28,570 nucleotides of DNA, taken from JBBREP01 sp036501845 (GTDB lineage Bacteria > Actinomycetota > Acidimicrobiia > IMCC26256 > PALSA-610). This document shows, one piece after another, positions 14,830-23,042 of the stretch (within the stretch, counting starts at the first letter, position 1; the number at the start of each line of letters is the position of its first letter). The notes beneath the pieces are model-generated. The model was not told the DNA's origin. It did no database searches and saw only the letters and a list, made by a program, of their open reading frames with translations. Both the position numbers and the translations under genes were made by a program. The stretch covers positions 1 through 28,570 of the forward strand of contig DASXZO010000129.1 of the NCBI GenBank assembly GCA_036501845.1, written 5' to 3'.

Positions 14830-17800
14830 TCAGTCGGTGGGTTCGGTCGCGGTCGCCAGGTGGATCGCCAGCCGTTCGGCCACCTCGGCCACGAACGGCT
14901 CCTCGAGCATCTCGAAATGGTTGCCGGCCACGCACTCGATCGTGAGGCCACGGGCCACGGCGCGTGACCAGATCGGCAACGGATCGCAGCGCTGCCGATC
15001 ACGTCCGTTGGCACGCACAAAGGTCGCGCGGCCGGAGTACTGGCCCGGGACATACGCGTCGAACGCCTGCATGTTCGCATGTTCCACCGTTCGAATCCGC
15101 GGTGGGAGCGGCACGTCTTCTGTGGGCGGCGGCGCGATCGGCAATCTCGGAGCCACGCGACGCGCCGTACGGCGCACGATGCGCGACGCGAACTCGCGCG
15201 GTGCACGGACTCCGTCGACCATCCGGCGCGACACGCGACGCGCGAGGAACGCAGTCCGGCGCGTGGGGCCAAGCGCACGCTCGTGCACATAGGCGTCGAA
15301 CAAGATCAGTCGATCGACACGCTCGCCGGTGGCGACCAGCTGCCGCGCGATCTCGAACGCTACGAGGCCACCGAACGAATAACCCGCGATCGCGTAGGGG
15401 CCGACCGGTTGCACGCGCTTGATCTGGCGCACGTACTCCTCGGCCATCGCTTCGACGCTCGTGTGCGGAGCGAAGTTGGGGTCGAGCCCGCGCGCCCGTA
15501 CGCCGTAGATCGGGCGCGGCGTATCCACGCGCGCGACGAGCCAGCGGAATTGGAACACGTCACCGAGCAAGCCGTGCACCACGAACAGGGGCCGCGCGCT
15601 GGTGCCGGCGCCGGCGCGCATCGGCACGACCAGATCGAGGTCGACGTTGCCCGAGCGCTCCACGAGCGCGGCGAGGATCCGCGGCGTCGCAGAATGCAGC
15701 ATCGCCGAGAGCGGAAGATCCACGTCGAGCCGGTCGTGAATCGCGCTCAGCAGGCGCAGTGCGCCGAGAGACGTGCCACCGAGATCGAAGAAATTCTCGT
15801 CGAGGCCGATCGGCGCGACGCCGAGCACGCCCTCCCAGATGACCCGCATGCGGCACTCGGTGGATGACGGGTCGGCGTCGGCGTCGGCGATCGCTTCCTC
15901 GGCCTGGTCGAGCGCGGCGCACAACGCGCCGAGCGAATGGGGATTCACCAGCGCAGCGGCGTTGACCGCCGCAACGCCGTTCACCGCGTCTCGAGCGGCG
16001 CGTTCGGAGTGCTTGCCGCTGTGCGTCCGTGGCAGCTCGTCGACTTCGACGATCACGTTCGGCACGTGCAGTGGCGACGCGCGGCGGGCGAGCTCGTGCC
16101 GGATGCGCGCCACGAGTGCGCGGTCGAGCGTGCCGTCTGTACACAAGACCACGAACAGCACAACCCGCGATGCGCCGCCGAGATCCTGTTGCACGGCCAG
16201 CGCTTCGCGGACTTCGGCGATGTCGGAGAGCACGCGATAGATCTCGGCGGGTCCGATACGCACGCCGTTGACGTTGAGCACACCATCGGATCGTCCGTGC
16301 ATACGGACACGTCCGAGCTCGTCGATCTCGGTCAAGTCGCCGTGTGTCCACAGGCCGGGATTGCCGGCAAAGTAGGCGTCGTGGAAGCGAGTGCCATCTG
16401 GATCGGCGATGAAGCCAAGCGGCCGCGATGGAAACGCGTTGCAGCACACGAGCTCGCCGACGCTTCCGCCATCCACTGTTGCGGTGACGGGAAGGGCGCG
16501 CACGTCGAGGCCGAGGCTGCGGCACTGGATGGTCCCGCGCTCCACCGCAATATTGGGATTGCCGAGGACGAAGCAGCCGACGATGTCGGTGCCACCCGAG
16601 ATCGACTGCAACGGCACGTCGCCCACCTGCTCGCGCACCCAGTCGTACTGCTGGTCGTGGAGGATCGAGCCGGTCGACAACACTGCGCGCAGCGCGGAGA
16701 GATCGAGCGAGCGGGCCGGCGGGTATCGAAGTTCCTCGCACAATTGGAGGTACGCCGGGCTCGTGCCGAACACCGTGACCCGTTCCGACGCGACGATGTT
16801 CCACAACGTGTCGGGGCCCGTGACCGCGCCGTCGTAACACACGATGCCGGCACCCGACGCGAGCGCGCTCAGCTGCCAGTTCCACATCATCCAAGCGAGC
16901 GATGTCTGGTAGAAGAGCAGCTCGCCGCGGCGGATGTCGGTGTGCAGGCGGTGTTCTTTCACGTGTTCGAGCAGCGTGCCGCCCGCGCCGTGCACGATGC
17001 CCTTCGGCCGACCCGTGGTTCCCGACGAGAACAACACCCACAGCGGATGGTTGAAGCCGAAGCCGCGGTCGGCGTGACGTTCGGGAGTCTGCAGCTCGAG
17101 ATCGGTCAGCCGGTGGTAGGGCCACGCACCCTTCGGGAGCGGTCCGCGATCGAGCGCAACGATCGCCCGCACGGTTGGGAGGCCGCGCGCGATGTCGGCC
17201 ACGTTCGCTGCGAGCTCCGGCGAGGCCGACCCGTCAGCATTCGCGAAGTTCGCCAGGAACAGTTTCGGCTCGAGCTGCTCGAATCGCGACAGAATCGTGA
17301 TGGGTCCCATCTCGGGAGAAGCACTCGAGAACGTGGCCCCAACCGCGGCGGCCGCGAGCGCCGCGACAACCGCCTCGGCGTTGTTGCGAGCGACGGCAAC
17401 CACGCGGTCGCCCGGACCCAGCCCAATCGATCGGAAGCTCGCCGCCACCGCGAGCGCCCGCTGGCGGAGCGCACCACGGGTGACCCGTTCCACCTCTCCC
17501 GATGCGTGGCACGCAACGACGGCGACGGCATCGGTCGGTGCTCGCTGCTCGTCGAGCAGGTTGTCGAAGTAACTGAGCGTCAGCTCCGGGAAGAACACCG
17601 CGCGCTCGACGTCGCTCGCATCGGTGCACACAGGGTTGAGGTCGCCGCCGACGACCAGGTCGGACCATTGCAGGAACAGATGCCAGAACCGCTCGTATTC
17701 GTCGACGGTGAACCGCGCGAAGTCTTGGTCTCCGGCGAACGCGCGGCCGGTCGCGCGCGCACAGAATCCCATGAATTCGGTGAGCTGCGAACGAGCGATC

Positions 17801-17853
17801 GTTGCCGTCGACGGCACGTGTATCGGCGCACCGCGCACCTGAACGGCGTTCAC
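14830..17853 (-). CDS. Acetoacetyl-CoA-synthetase-like adenylation / carrier / thioesterase fusion
   Basis: The 1007-residue protein has three parts. (1) Residues of about 20-625 are an adenylate-forming enzyme closest to acetoacetyl-CoA synthetase. Signs are the N-terminal cap EYERFWHLFLQWSDLV, the AMP-binding loop FSSGTTGRPKG (275-285), the AACS-type WMMWNWQLSALASGAGIVCYDG region, SISGGTDI, HGRSDGVLNVNGVRIG and catalytic K614 in RTHSGKHSE. (2) A carrier domain at about 665-735 has the phosphopantetheine site DLGGTSLGALRLL with S695. (3) A type-I thioesterase at 755-1000 has VVHGLLGD, GYSFGG with S826, D853 and H979 in GNHFEML. It probably activates a short beta-keto or related acid as the AMP ester, loads it on its own carrier and releases it through the thioesterase. 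No condensation or ketosynthase domain is present. The GTG at 17853 overlaps the transferase stop as GTGA. Confidence 0.9.
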   Translation of the reverse strand: MNAVQVRGAPIHVPSTATIARSQLTEFMGFCARATGRAFAGDQDFARFTVDEYERFWHLFLQWSDLVVGGDLNPVCTDASDVERAVFFPELTLSYFDNLLDEQRAPTDAVAVVACHASGEVERVTRGALRQRALAVAASFRSIGLGPGDRVVAVARNNAEAVVAALAAAAVGATFSSASPEMGPITILSRFEQLEPKLFLANFANADGSASPELAANVADIARGLPTVRAIVALDRGPLPKGAWPYHRLTDLELQTPERHADRGFGFNHPLWVLFSSGTTGRPKGIVHGAGGTLLEHVKEHRLHTDIRRGELLFYQTSLAWMMWNWQLSALASGAGIVCYDGAVTGPDTLWNIVASERVTVFGTSPAYLQLCEELRYPPARSLDLSALRAVLSTGSILHDQQYDWVREQVGDVPLQSISGGTDIVGCFVLGNPNIAVERGTIQCRSLGLDVRALPVTATVDGGSVGELVCCNAFPSRPLGFIADPDGTRFHDAYFAGNPGLWTHGDLTEIDELGRVRMHGRSDGVLNVNGVRIGPAEIYRVLSDIAEVREALAVQQDLGGASRVVLFVVLCTDGTLDRALVARIRHELARRASPLHVPNVIVEVDELPRTHSGKHSERAARDAVNGVAAVNAAALVNPHSLGALCAALDQAEEAIADADADPSSTECRMRVIWEGVLGVAPIGLDENFFDLGGTSLGALRLLSAIHDRLDVDLPLSAMLHSATPRILAALVERSGNVDLDLVVPMRAGAGTSARPLFVVHGLLGDVFQFRWLVARVDTPRPIYGVRARGLDPNFAPHTSVEAMAEEYVRQIKRVQPVGPYAIAGYSFGGLVAFEIARQLVATGERVDRLILFDAYVHERALGPTRRTAFLARRVSRRMVDGVRAPREFASRIVRRTARRVAPRLPIAPPPTEDVPLPPRIRTVEHANMQAFDAYVPGQYSGRATFVRANGRDRQRCDPLPIWSRAVARGLTIECVAGNHFEMLEEPFVAEVAERLAIHLATATEPTD

Positions 17854-18566
17854 CACTCCAACACCTGTTCCCGAATCTCCAACAGGCGCGCTTCGCTTTG
17901 CACCGCGAGCGCGCCGACGTGTGCACAGTCGAGGTCGAGGTCCTGCACGGCCCAACGATTCACGTCCAGCTCCACCCCACGCACGACGCGCGCGTCGCGT
18001 CCGGTGCTGACGGCGCACTGATCGAGCCCGAGCGCGAGCCCGGTGCCGGTCGCCTTCAGGTACGCCTCTTTTCGCGTCCAGCAGCGAAGGAACGCGTCGG
18101 CGCGATCGCACTCGTCGATCGCGAGCAGCTCTGCGGTCTCCTCCGGTGCCAGGCGCCGGATCAGCGCGTTCGTGTCGCCGAGGGCGGCACCGCGCGCCTC
18201 CACGTCGATACCGATCGCGCCCGCTCGCGTGACTGCGACGACACATTGTTGACCAGACCGAGACACCGAGAAATGCAGCCGAGCGTCGGAGTGGTTGTCG
18301 CGCAAGCGGTGTCTGCCCAACACGTCGGTGGCGAACCGCAGCGAGCCGGGCGGAGAGCCGGAGTACCGGGCGAGCACGGCGCGTGCCGCAGCGCGCGCAC
18401 CCGCCCGTCGCGCGAACGTGGCGGGTCGGCAACGCTGGAGAGCGACGCGATCGCTGTCGTCGAGCAACTCGGCCAGCGTCAGCGCGTCGGGCGCGTCAGC
18501 GAGATCCGCCGACCAGATGTCGACGGCCGCGGTTCGCTGCAGATCTGGCCCCCAACGGCGACGCAC
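17850..18566 (-). CDS. Sfp-type 4'-phosphopantetheinyl transferase
   Basis: The 238-residue protein contains GRHRL (84-88), LHFSVSRSG (97-105), IGIDVE (118-123) with the magnesium ligands D121 and E123, and FLRCWTRKEAYLKATGTGL (159-177) with E167 and the CoA-binding lysines. This is the full set of the Sfp/AcpT class. It transfers phosphopantetheine from CoA to a carrier-protein serine, most likely S695 of the neighbouring fusion, whose start codon overlaps its stop by four bases (GTGA). Start: GTG 18566, with GGAG four bases upstream on the minus strand. An imperfectly spaced palindrome CCATA-CC-TATGG (18573-18584) overlaps this leader and could be an operator. It is the first gene of the minus-strand biosynthetic block. 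Confidence 0.95.
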   Translation of the reverse strand: MRRRWGPDLQRTAAVDIWSADLADAPDALTLAELLDDSDRVALQRCRPATFARRAGARAAARAVLARYSGSPPGSLRFATDVLGRHRLRDNHSDARLHFSVSRSGQQCVVAVTRAGAIGIDVEARGAALGDTNALIRRLAPEETAELLAIDECDRADAFLRCWTRKEAYLKATGTGLALGLDQCAVSTGRDARVVRGVELDVNRWAVQDLDLDCAHVGALAVQSEARLLEIREQVLEW

Positions 18567-18757
18567 GGTGCTCCATACCTATGGATGGTGTCCGCCCTGG
18601 GTTCCCCACCCGGACCGACTCCCAAACGGCGCGCCCGATGTTGTCCGGCGTGGGCCGCCGGCGGGCTACGGGGGCTACGACCAACGCGCGATGGTCACGG
18701 CCCAGGCCCGCGCCGATCATCGAGTTGAACGATGCCGACTCGATGAAAGGTGCCACG

Positions 18758-18874
18758 ATGACCCTCGAGCGCATTGGCGCGCTCCTCACGCTGGCGGTCG
18801 CGATCCCGACGTTCGCCGCCGCAGTGCCCGCTCGGGTTTGGGACCCGCACGACCGGACCCAGCACCACGAGTGA
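18758..18874 (+). CDS. Possible 38-aa hydrophobic peptide
   Basis: An ATG at 18758 has AAAGG eight bases upstream and opens MTLERIGALLTLAVAIPTF, a short hydrophobic helix followed by AAAVPARVWDP and a polar tail. It ends at 18874, six bases before the convergent stop of the lipoprotein gene. A membrane or exported peptide is possible. I recognise no family. The remaining bases between the transferase start and this ORF (18567-18757) show no other convincing gene and should hold the promoter of the biosynthetic operon. Confidence 0.35.
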   Translation: MTLERIGALLTLAVAIPTFAAAVPARVWDPHDRTQHHE

Positions 18875-18879
18875 TCCCC

Positions 18880-19509
18880 TTACGGAACCGTCCAGGTGAT
18901 TTCGGACGGCTGGCTGGAGTCGCTCGCGCGGGTGGTGTAGCCGACCTTCGTGATGGTCACGCCCTTCGGCAGCATGAACCCGGGACAAAACGTGGCCTTC
19001 TGGTTCGGCTGGAGATCGTGCATGGTCGACGTGCATCCCGAAAAGCTGTCGTCGATGCCGGCGCCGCTGTCGTAGTTCTTGCCGTCCGAGCCGGTGATGC
19101 GGGCCACCTGGACGGCGACCTGTGCATTGTCGCCGTTGTCGACAATCGTCATCTCGAGTCCGACCCAGCGGGTACCGGGCGTGGGGATGTTGCTGGCGTC
19201 GACAGGTGTGGCCGGGTCAAAGGTCTTCACGAGGGTGACGGATGCGACGTCGGACGGAACGTACTTGTCGGGATCGCGCAGCGTGTCGCCGACGTGTCCG
19301 GTCGCGCCGCCCGGCGCCGGGGTCGTGGTGCTCGCGCCGCTGGAACCGGTGGATGGCGTGCCGCCAGACAGAGATCCGACCGCAGTCGTCGGCGTCGCGG
19401 GCTGCGACGATGCCGACTTGGCCACGCCACTTCCACAGGCGGCCGCACCGAGTGTGAGGAGGGCGAGAACAGCGAGGGTGCCGCGTGCGTGCACGCCTGG
19501 TGCGTTCAT
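18880..19509 (-). CDS. Lipoprotein with DUF4352-like domain
   Basis: The 209-residue protein begins with a short basic/hydrophobic leader (GTLAVLALLTLGAAAC) and a lipobox-like end with C25, the likely lipidated cysteine. A Ser/Thr/Pro-rich linker runs to about residue 70. The C-terminal part has an immunoglobulin-like pattern: TRWVGLEMTIVDNGDN, ARITGSDGKNYDSG, LQPNQKATFCPGFMLPKG and the final strand SEITWTVP. This fits the DUF4352-type extracellular domain often seen in Gram-positive lipoproteins. C158 and C175, two well-spaced cysteines, may form a disulfide. It should sit on the outer face of the membrane. Function is unknown in the family. It is divergent from the DUF4242-like gene across 140 bases that contain a structured hairpin. 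Confidence 0.85.
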   Translation of the reverse strand: MNAPGVHARGTLAVLALLTLGAAACGSGVAKSASSQPATPTTAVGSLSGGTPSTGSSGASTTTPAPGGATGHVGDTLRDPDKYVPSDVASVTLVKTFDPATPVDASNIPTPGTRWVGLEMTIVDNGDNAQVAVQVARITGSDGKNYDSGAGIDDSFSGCTSTMHDLQPNQKATFCPGFMLPKGVTITKVGYTTRASDSSQPSEITWTVP

Positions 19510-19567
19510 GGTTGTCCGTTTCGAAGGTTTGTCGGAGTTGTGAGCAGCACGACGAACGTACGGCTGC

Positions 19568-19608
19568 GAGCCCCAAGAGGAATCAGGGGAAACCCTCGAC
19601 TTGGGCTC
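19568..19608. promoter_or_regulatory. Nested hairpin with GAAA tetraloop in the divergent region
   Basis: GAGCCCCAAG (19568-19577) pairs with CTTGGGCTC (19600-19608), with one bulged C. Inside it AGGG-GAAA-CCCT (19585-19596) forms a perfect stem capped by a GNRA-type tetraloop. The structure begins 58 bases before the lipoprotein start and ends 41 bases before the DUF4242-like start. It could be a leader structure of the plus-strand gene. It matches no riboswitch that I know. Confidence 0.4.
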
Positions 19609-19649
19609 GGGCTCTGGAAATGCGGCCCCGCGATCCGTACGGTCGCCGA

Positions 19650-19901
19650 GTGGCTGACTATCTCGTCGAGCGTTACTGGCCGGGTGTCGAGGCGGCGGAC
19701 GTGCGGCGCCTCGACGAGCGGTTTCTTGCAGCCGCGAGCAACGTGACGTTCATCGGCAGCGTGCTCATTCCCGATGACGAGGTGGCACTGTTCGGGTTCC
19801 GCGCCCGTAGCGAGAACGACGTGCGCGCCGCGGCTGCGGCGGCCGGCTTGCGGTGTGATCGGGTCGTCGTCGCAGACTTCGACTTACCGCGTTCGACCTG
19901 A
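19650..19901 (+). CDS. DUF4242-like small protein
   Basis: From GTG 19650 the frame encodes 83 residues: MADYLVERYWPGVEAADVRRL, then LAAASNVTFIGSVLIPDDEVALFGFRARSENDVRAAAAAAGL and a final strand DRVVVADF. The ferredoxin-like alternation and the phrase for a strand crossing a loop of acid residues fit the DUF4242 family (SCO4226-like), some members of which bind nickel. Metal ligands are not obvious here. No good ribosome site precedes the GTG, and the longer reading frame upstream adds a cysteine/arginine-rich leader that does not look like protein. Its stop is three bases from the stop of the convergent LAL regulator. Confidence 0.75.
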   Translation: MADYLVERYWPGVEAADVRRLDERFLAAASNVTFIGSVLIPDDEVALFGFRARSENDVRAAAAAAGLRCDRVVVADFDLPRST

Positions 19902-19904
19902 GTG

Positions 19905-22667
19905 CTACTCGCTCGCCATCCGAGCGCCGAGCTCAGCACGCGAAGCGATGCCAAGCTTGCGGTAGACGCGAGCGAGGTTTGCCTCCACCGTCTTGACCGC
20001 GAGGAACGAGCGCGCCGCGACCTCGCGGTTGGTGAGTCCCGCACCGGCGAGCATCGCGACCTGGCGTTCGGTTTCGGTGAGTTCGTTGGACGCGCGTGGC
20101 CGCACGTTCACCCGCGCCAGCTCATCCGCGGTGATGGCGGCCCAAGCCTGCGCGCCGAAGGTCGTGAACTCCCGATGGGCCTCGAGCATTACGTCGCGCG
20201 CTCGCGCCTTGCTCTTGGCGCGCCGGTGGACCTGGCCCGCGAGCAGCAGGGTGCGAGCCCGATCGAACCGTAATGGCGACGCGTCGTACCACCTGATCAC
20301 GTCATCGAACATGCGCTGCGCGTCGTCGACACGATCCGAGTGGGCCGCGACAAGGGCCTCGCCCGTCAGCGCAACCGCCGAGGCGGACGCGCGCCCCGTC
20401 GCTTCGGCTTGGGCGCGGAGTTCGGCGGCGAATGTCGAGGCGTCGTCGATCCGGCCCACACCGACGAGCGCGCACAAGCGATCGAGGTGAGAACGGCTGT
20501 AGCCGGGTTCGCGGAAGTGCATCGCCCGCAACATCGCGTCCCATGCGTCGAGATGTTCGATCGCGGTCGCTGGATCACCCGCCGACAGCGCTACGAATCC
20601 GAGCGCGCCGTGCGAGCGGTGGCGGTCCCAGGTATCGGTCGCCTGATCGTCGCGGAGCTCGACGAGCATCGAGCGGGCCTCGTCGAGGCGGCCGCGATAC
20701 GCGAATACCGACGCGAGGTTGTAGCGCGCCTGCGCACCTTGGCCGCGCAGCGAACCTTGCTCGGCGACCGCGAGGTGTTCGGCCGCAGTCCGCTCGGCCG
20801 CGTCGAGGTTTCCGGCCCACGCCTCGACGTGCACGAGATGCGCGAGCACATACGCAATCGACGTGAGGTCACCAATATTGCGCGCTTCTTGGAGGAGATC
20901 GGTGAGCCGAGCGCGTGCACCGTCGAGATCATCGGCGTACTTCAAGAGCGCGGCGTAGCTCGCGTCGGCGCGATCCGAAAGGCGGCGCGCCGGGAAGGCG
21001 CGCTCGAGCGCGATCGCGCGCGCGAAGAGTTCGTGGTCGAGCCCACGCCCAGACCGCAACTTCGCTCCGGCGGCCTGGCACAACGCGCCCGAGAGGATCA
21101 CGGGGTCGGGCGCAACGAGCGCGTCGAGCAACGCGACGGCACGCGACGCGGCGGCGTCGGCCTTGGCAATGTCGTCGGTCACCGCCGCGATCGACAGCAG
21201 CACCTCAGCCGCGACGGCCGGATCGGCCTCGCTCTCGGCGACGGCCGCGTCGAGTTCCGTTTCGGCCGAGGCCCAGCCGTGGACCTCGACGTCGATTTCG
21301 GCGAGACGAATGCGGCGCCGGGCCCGCGCCGGGCCCGCGATGGTGAGATCGACGGCTTCCTGCTGCGCCGAGAACGCGCCGGCGCTGTCGCCGGCGCGCA
21401 TCTTGGCGTCGGCAAGGCGGTCGAGACGGGCTGGTCGTTGCGTGGGCTCGACGGTGTGCCACAGCGCGAGCTCGGCAAGTTCGATCGCGAGATCGGGAAC
21501 CCCTGCGAGCAGCGCTGAGTCCGCACCCGCGTCGAGCGCATCGGCGATCTCTTCGTCGGGGCCATGGGCGCCAAGCGCGAGATGACGCGCTCGTTCGGCA
21601 GGGACTTCAGCGCACGCGGCGAGGCGCAAATGGAGCGCCGAGCGCTCCCCGTCATCGAGGGCGCTGTACGCGGCCGCGCTCAGGATCGGATGGGCCGAGC
21701 GCACCATCGTGCCGTCGACCCGCACGAGCTGCGCGTCGACCGCCTGCGCAAGCGCCGCGTCGTCGAGCCCGCTCGTCGTGAACCGCCACGTTGCTGCCGG
21801 CCCCGCGGCGACAGCGCGCACCGCGGTGGGCAGATCGCGTACACGGGCGTGTACCAACGCGTCGAGCGTCGATGGCACGGCCAGCGGCACGCCGGGCTGC
21901 GGCGCGCCGCCGAGCCGCGTGAGCTCACGCGCCAACTCGAGGGCATACAACGGGTTCCCGCGCGACGTGTCGTGCACGCGAGACAGCACCGGGCGCGGCA
22001 GGCGGAGGTCGAGGCGCTCGTCGAGCAGTTCGAACAGCCCGCCCACCGACAACGCTCCAACGGTATGCACGACTAGCCGATCGCGGGGGACGTCCGAGAT
22101 CAGCGCCGGCGCGGTGTCGCCCCGTGCCGTGGCGATGAGCCGGATAGGTGCGGTGTCGGGCAGCCGGCGAAACGCGAACAACAGGGCCCGAGCAGTCGCG
22201 GCGTCGAGGTAGGGAAGGTCGTCGATTGCAACGAGCACGGGGGCCGACCGAGCGAGGCCGACGAGCACACCCAGGAACGCGGTCGCGACCACGCGCTCGT
22301 CATCGAGCCCTTCGCTCGGATCAGCCTCGAGCACCACGGTGCGCAGCGCGCGCTGCTGCAGGACCGGGAGCTCGTCGTACGTGGTTGCGGGGATCTCGCG
22401 CAGCAGATCGGAAAGCCCCACCCACGGCAGGCGCGCTTCGGCGGCAGATGCACGCGTCACCAGCACGCTGTCACCGGCCGCCCGCGCGTGGCCAACGGCC
22501 CATTCCCACACCGCCGTCTTGCCGATTCCTGCATCCCCGAGCAGCAGCAACGCTCCGGCGCAGTCCAGAGTGCGCAACGCTGCGCGCTCACTCTCGCGTC
22601 CTACGAGATCGGCCGGCACGTCACCATCCTCGCCGCAAACCGCGCCGACGCGGCGCCACCGGGGCAT
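19905..22667 (-). CDS. Large ATP-binding LuxR-family regulator (LAL type)
   Basis: The 920-residue protein has an N-terminal AAA/STAND-type ATPase with the P-loop GDAGIGKT (44-51), the Walker B region VLVAIDD (144-150) and the preceding LVGRESERAALRTL. A long helical middle region is rich in Ala/Leu repeats that look like tetratricopeptides. The C-terminus has a LuxR helix-turn-helix at about 860-915 (LTETERQVAMLAGAGLTNREV, KTVEANLARVYRKLG). LAL regulators such as MalT are activated by ligand and ATP and often control secondary metabolism in actinobacteria. ATG 22667 is used; GTG 22619, close to the ATPase motif, is an alternative. The 5' leader contains the tRNA-like element, whose 3' end is 72 bases before the ATG. 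Confidence 0.92.
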   Translation of the reverse strand: MPRWRRVGAVCGEDGDVPADLVGRESERAALRTLDCAGALLLLGDAGIGKTAVWEWAVGHARAAGDSVLVTRASAAEARLPWVGLSDLLREIPATTYDELPVLQQRALRTVVLEADPSEGLDDERVVATAFLGVLVGLARSAPVLVAIDDLPYLDAATARALLFAFRRLPDTAPIRLIATARGDTAPALISDVPRDRLVVHTVGALSVGGLFELLDERLDLRLPRPVLSRVHDTSRGNPLYALELARELTRLGGAPQPGVPLAVPSTLDALVHARVRDLPTAVRAVAAGPAATWRFTTSGLDDAALAQAVDAQLVRVDGTMVRSAHPILSAAAYSALDDGERSALHLRLAACAEVPAERARHLALGAHGPDEEIADALDAGADSALLAGVPDLAIELAELALWHTVEPTQRPARLDRLADAKMRAGDSAGAFSAQQEAVDLTIAGPARARRRIRLAEIDVEVHGWASAETELDAAVAESEADPAVAAEVLLSIAAVTDDIAKADAAASRAVALLDALVAPDPVILSGALCQAAGAKLRSGRGLDHELFARAIALERAFPARRLSDRADASYAALLKYADDLDGARARLTDLLQEARNIGDLTSIAYVLAHLVHVEAWAGNLDAAERTAAEHLAVAEQGSLRGQGAQARYNLASVFAYRGRLDEARSMLVELRDDQATDTWDRHRSHGALGFVALSAGDPATAIEHLDAWDAMLRAMHFREPGYSRSHLDRLCALVGVGRIDDASTFAAELRAQAEATGRASASAVALTGEALVAAHSDRVDDAQRMFDDVIRWYDASPLRFDRARTLLLAGQVHRRAKSKARARDVMLEAHREFTTFGAQAWAAITADELARVNVRPRASNELTETERQVAMLAGAGLTNREVAARSFLAVKTVEANLARVYRKLGIASRAELGARMASE

Positions 22668-22738
22668 GCGACGCTACGCGCCCGCAGGAGCGCGTCATTC
22701 TGGCATTTCGACGCTTGAAACCGGGCGGCGGTGGTTCG

Positions 22739-22851
22739 TGGGGCTAGTAAGAATCGAACTTACGACCTCATCCTTATCAGCTATCCGAGCCTGAGCGCTG
22801 TGCAGACCAGCGTCTCCCCAGGTGGTTCACGAGCGGAACTCGTCCAGTTAT
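22739..22851 (-). ncRNA. tRNA-like structured RNA element, copy 1
   Basis: The minus strand ends with the exact geometry of the 3' half of tRNA-Ile(GAU). It has an anticodon-type loop CTGATAA, stem strand GGATG, 5-nt variable loop AGGTC, T arm GTAAG-TTCGATT-CTTAC, a 7-nt acceptor strand TAGCCCC and a discriminator A at 22739. No CCA is encoded. The matching 5' half is absent: GATAG, not CATCC, precedes the loop, and no GGGGCTA is found upstream. The same sequence recurs at 28441 in the same orientation (92 of 113 positions identical, no gaps). Differences at 22748/22762 (T stem) and 22770/22792 (CTCA/TGAG stem) are compensatory. A further hairpin ACGAG-TTCCG-CTCGT lies in the 5' part. The element lies in the leader of the LAL regulator. 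Confidence 0.6.
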
Positions 22852-23042
22852 CGGTTGCATCCGAAGCGCCTCGCGGCCGCGTGCTCCGAGACCGCGCCGA
22901 CACGCTGGTTCCGCGTGCAGCTCTCGCGCCCTGTCCCTCGAGGAGGACGGCGTCACCGATTGTGCTGTTCGCCTGACCAACGCCGCATCGGGTCCGCGCT
23001 ATGCGATCGCCCGCAACGGCGAATTCAATACGCACGGCGACG
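22852..23042. other. Non-coding spacer upstream of tRNA-like copy 1
   Basis: Together with the element this makes a 375-base stretch without a convincing gene, between the LuxR regulator stop and the LAL start. Short open frames exist on the minus strand but are arginine/serine-rich without family features and run into the RNA element. The 5' end of the RNA, or the promoter of the LAL gene, should lie here. I see no strong terminator for the LuxR gene. Confidence 0.5.

Noticed and set aside
12772..14967. Long plus-strand open frame opposite the hybrid kinase
   Set aside because: It is a shadow of the kinase gene with no motif; the kinase frame contains all catalytic boxes.
15937..18021. Long plus-strand open frame opposite the AACS-carrier-thioesterase gene
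   Set aside because: It is rich in Arg, His and Asp without any fold pattern, and mirrors the codon bias of the real gene on the other strand.
17854..18432. N-terminal extension of the AACS-fusion gene
   Set aside because: This part overlaps the transferase gene in another frame and has shadow composition; the GTGA overlap marks the true start.
18295..19746. 483-codon plus-strand open frame spanning two intergenic regions
   Set aside because: It crosses the lipoprotein gene and a promoter region with no domain pattern and no ribosome site.
22739..22820. A canonical tRNA-Ile gene
   Set aside because: The 3' half fits, but the strand before the loop is GATAG or GATTG instead of CATCC or CGTCC, no matching 5' acceptor strand is found, and CCA is absent.
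22739..23042. A tmRNA or group I intron behind the tRNA-like end
   Set aside because: There is no tag reading frame ending in an ALAA-type peptide, no GGGGCTA partner and no recognisable intron core motif. Two copies within 6 kb also speak against tmRNA.
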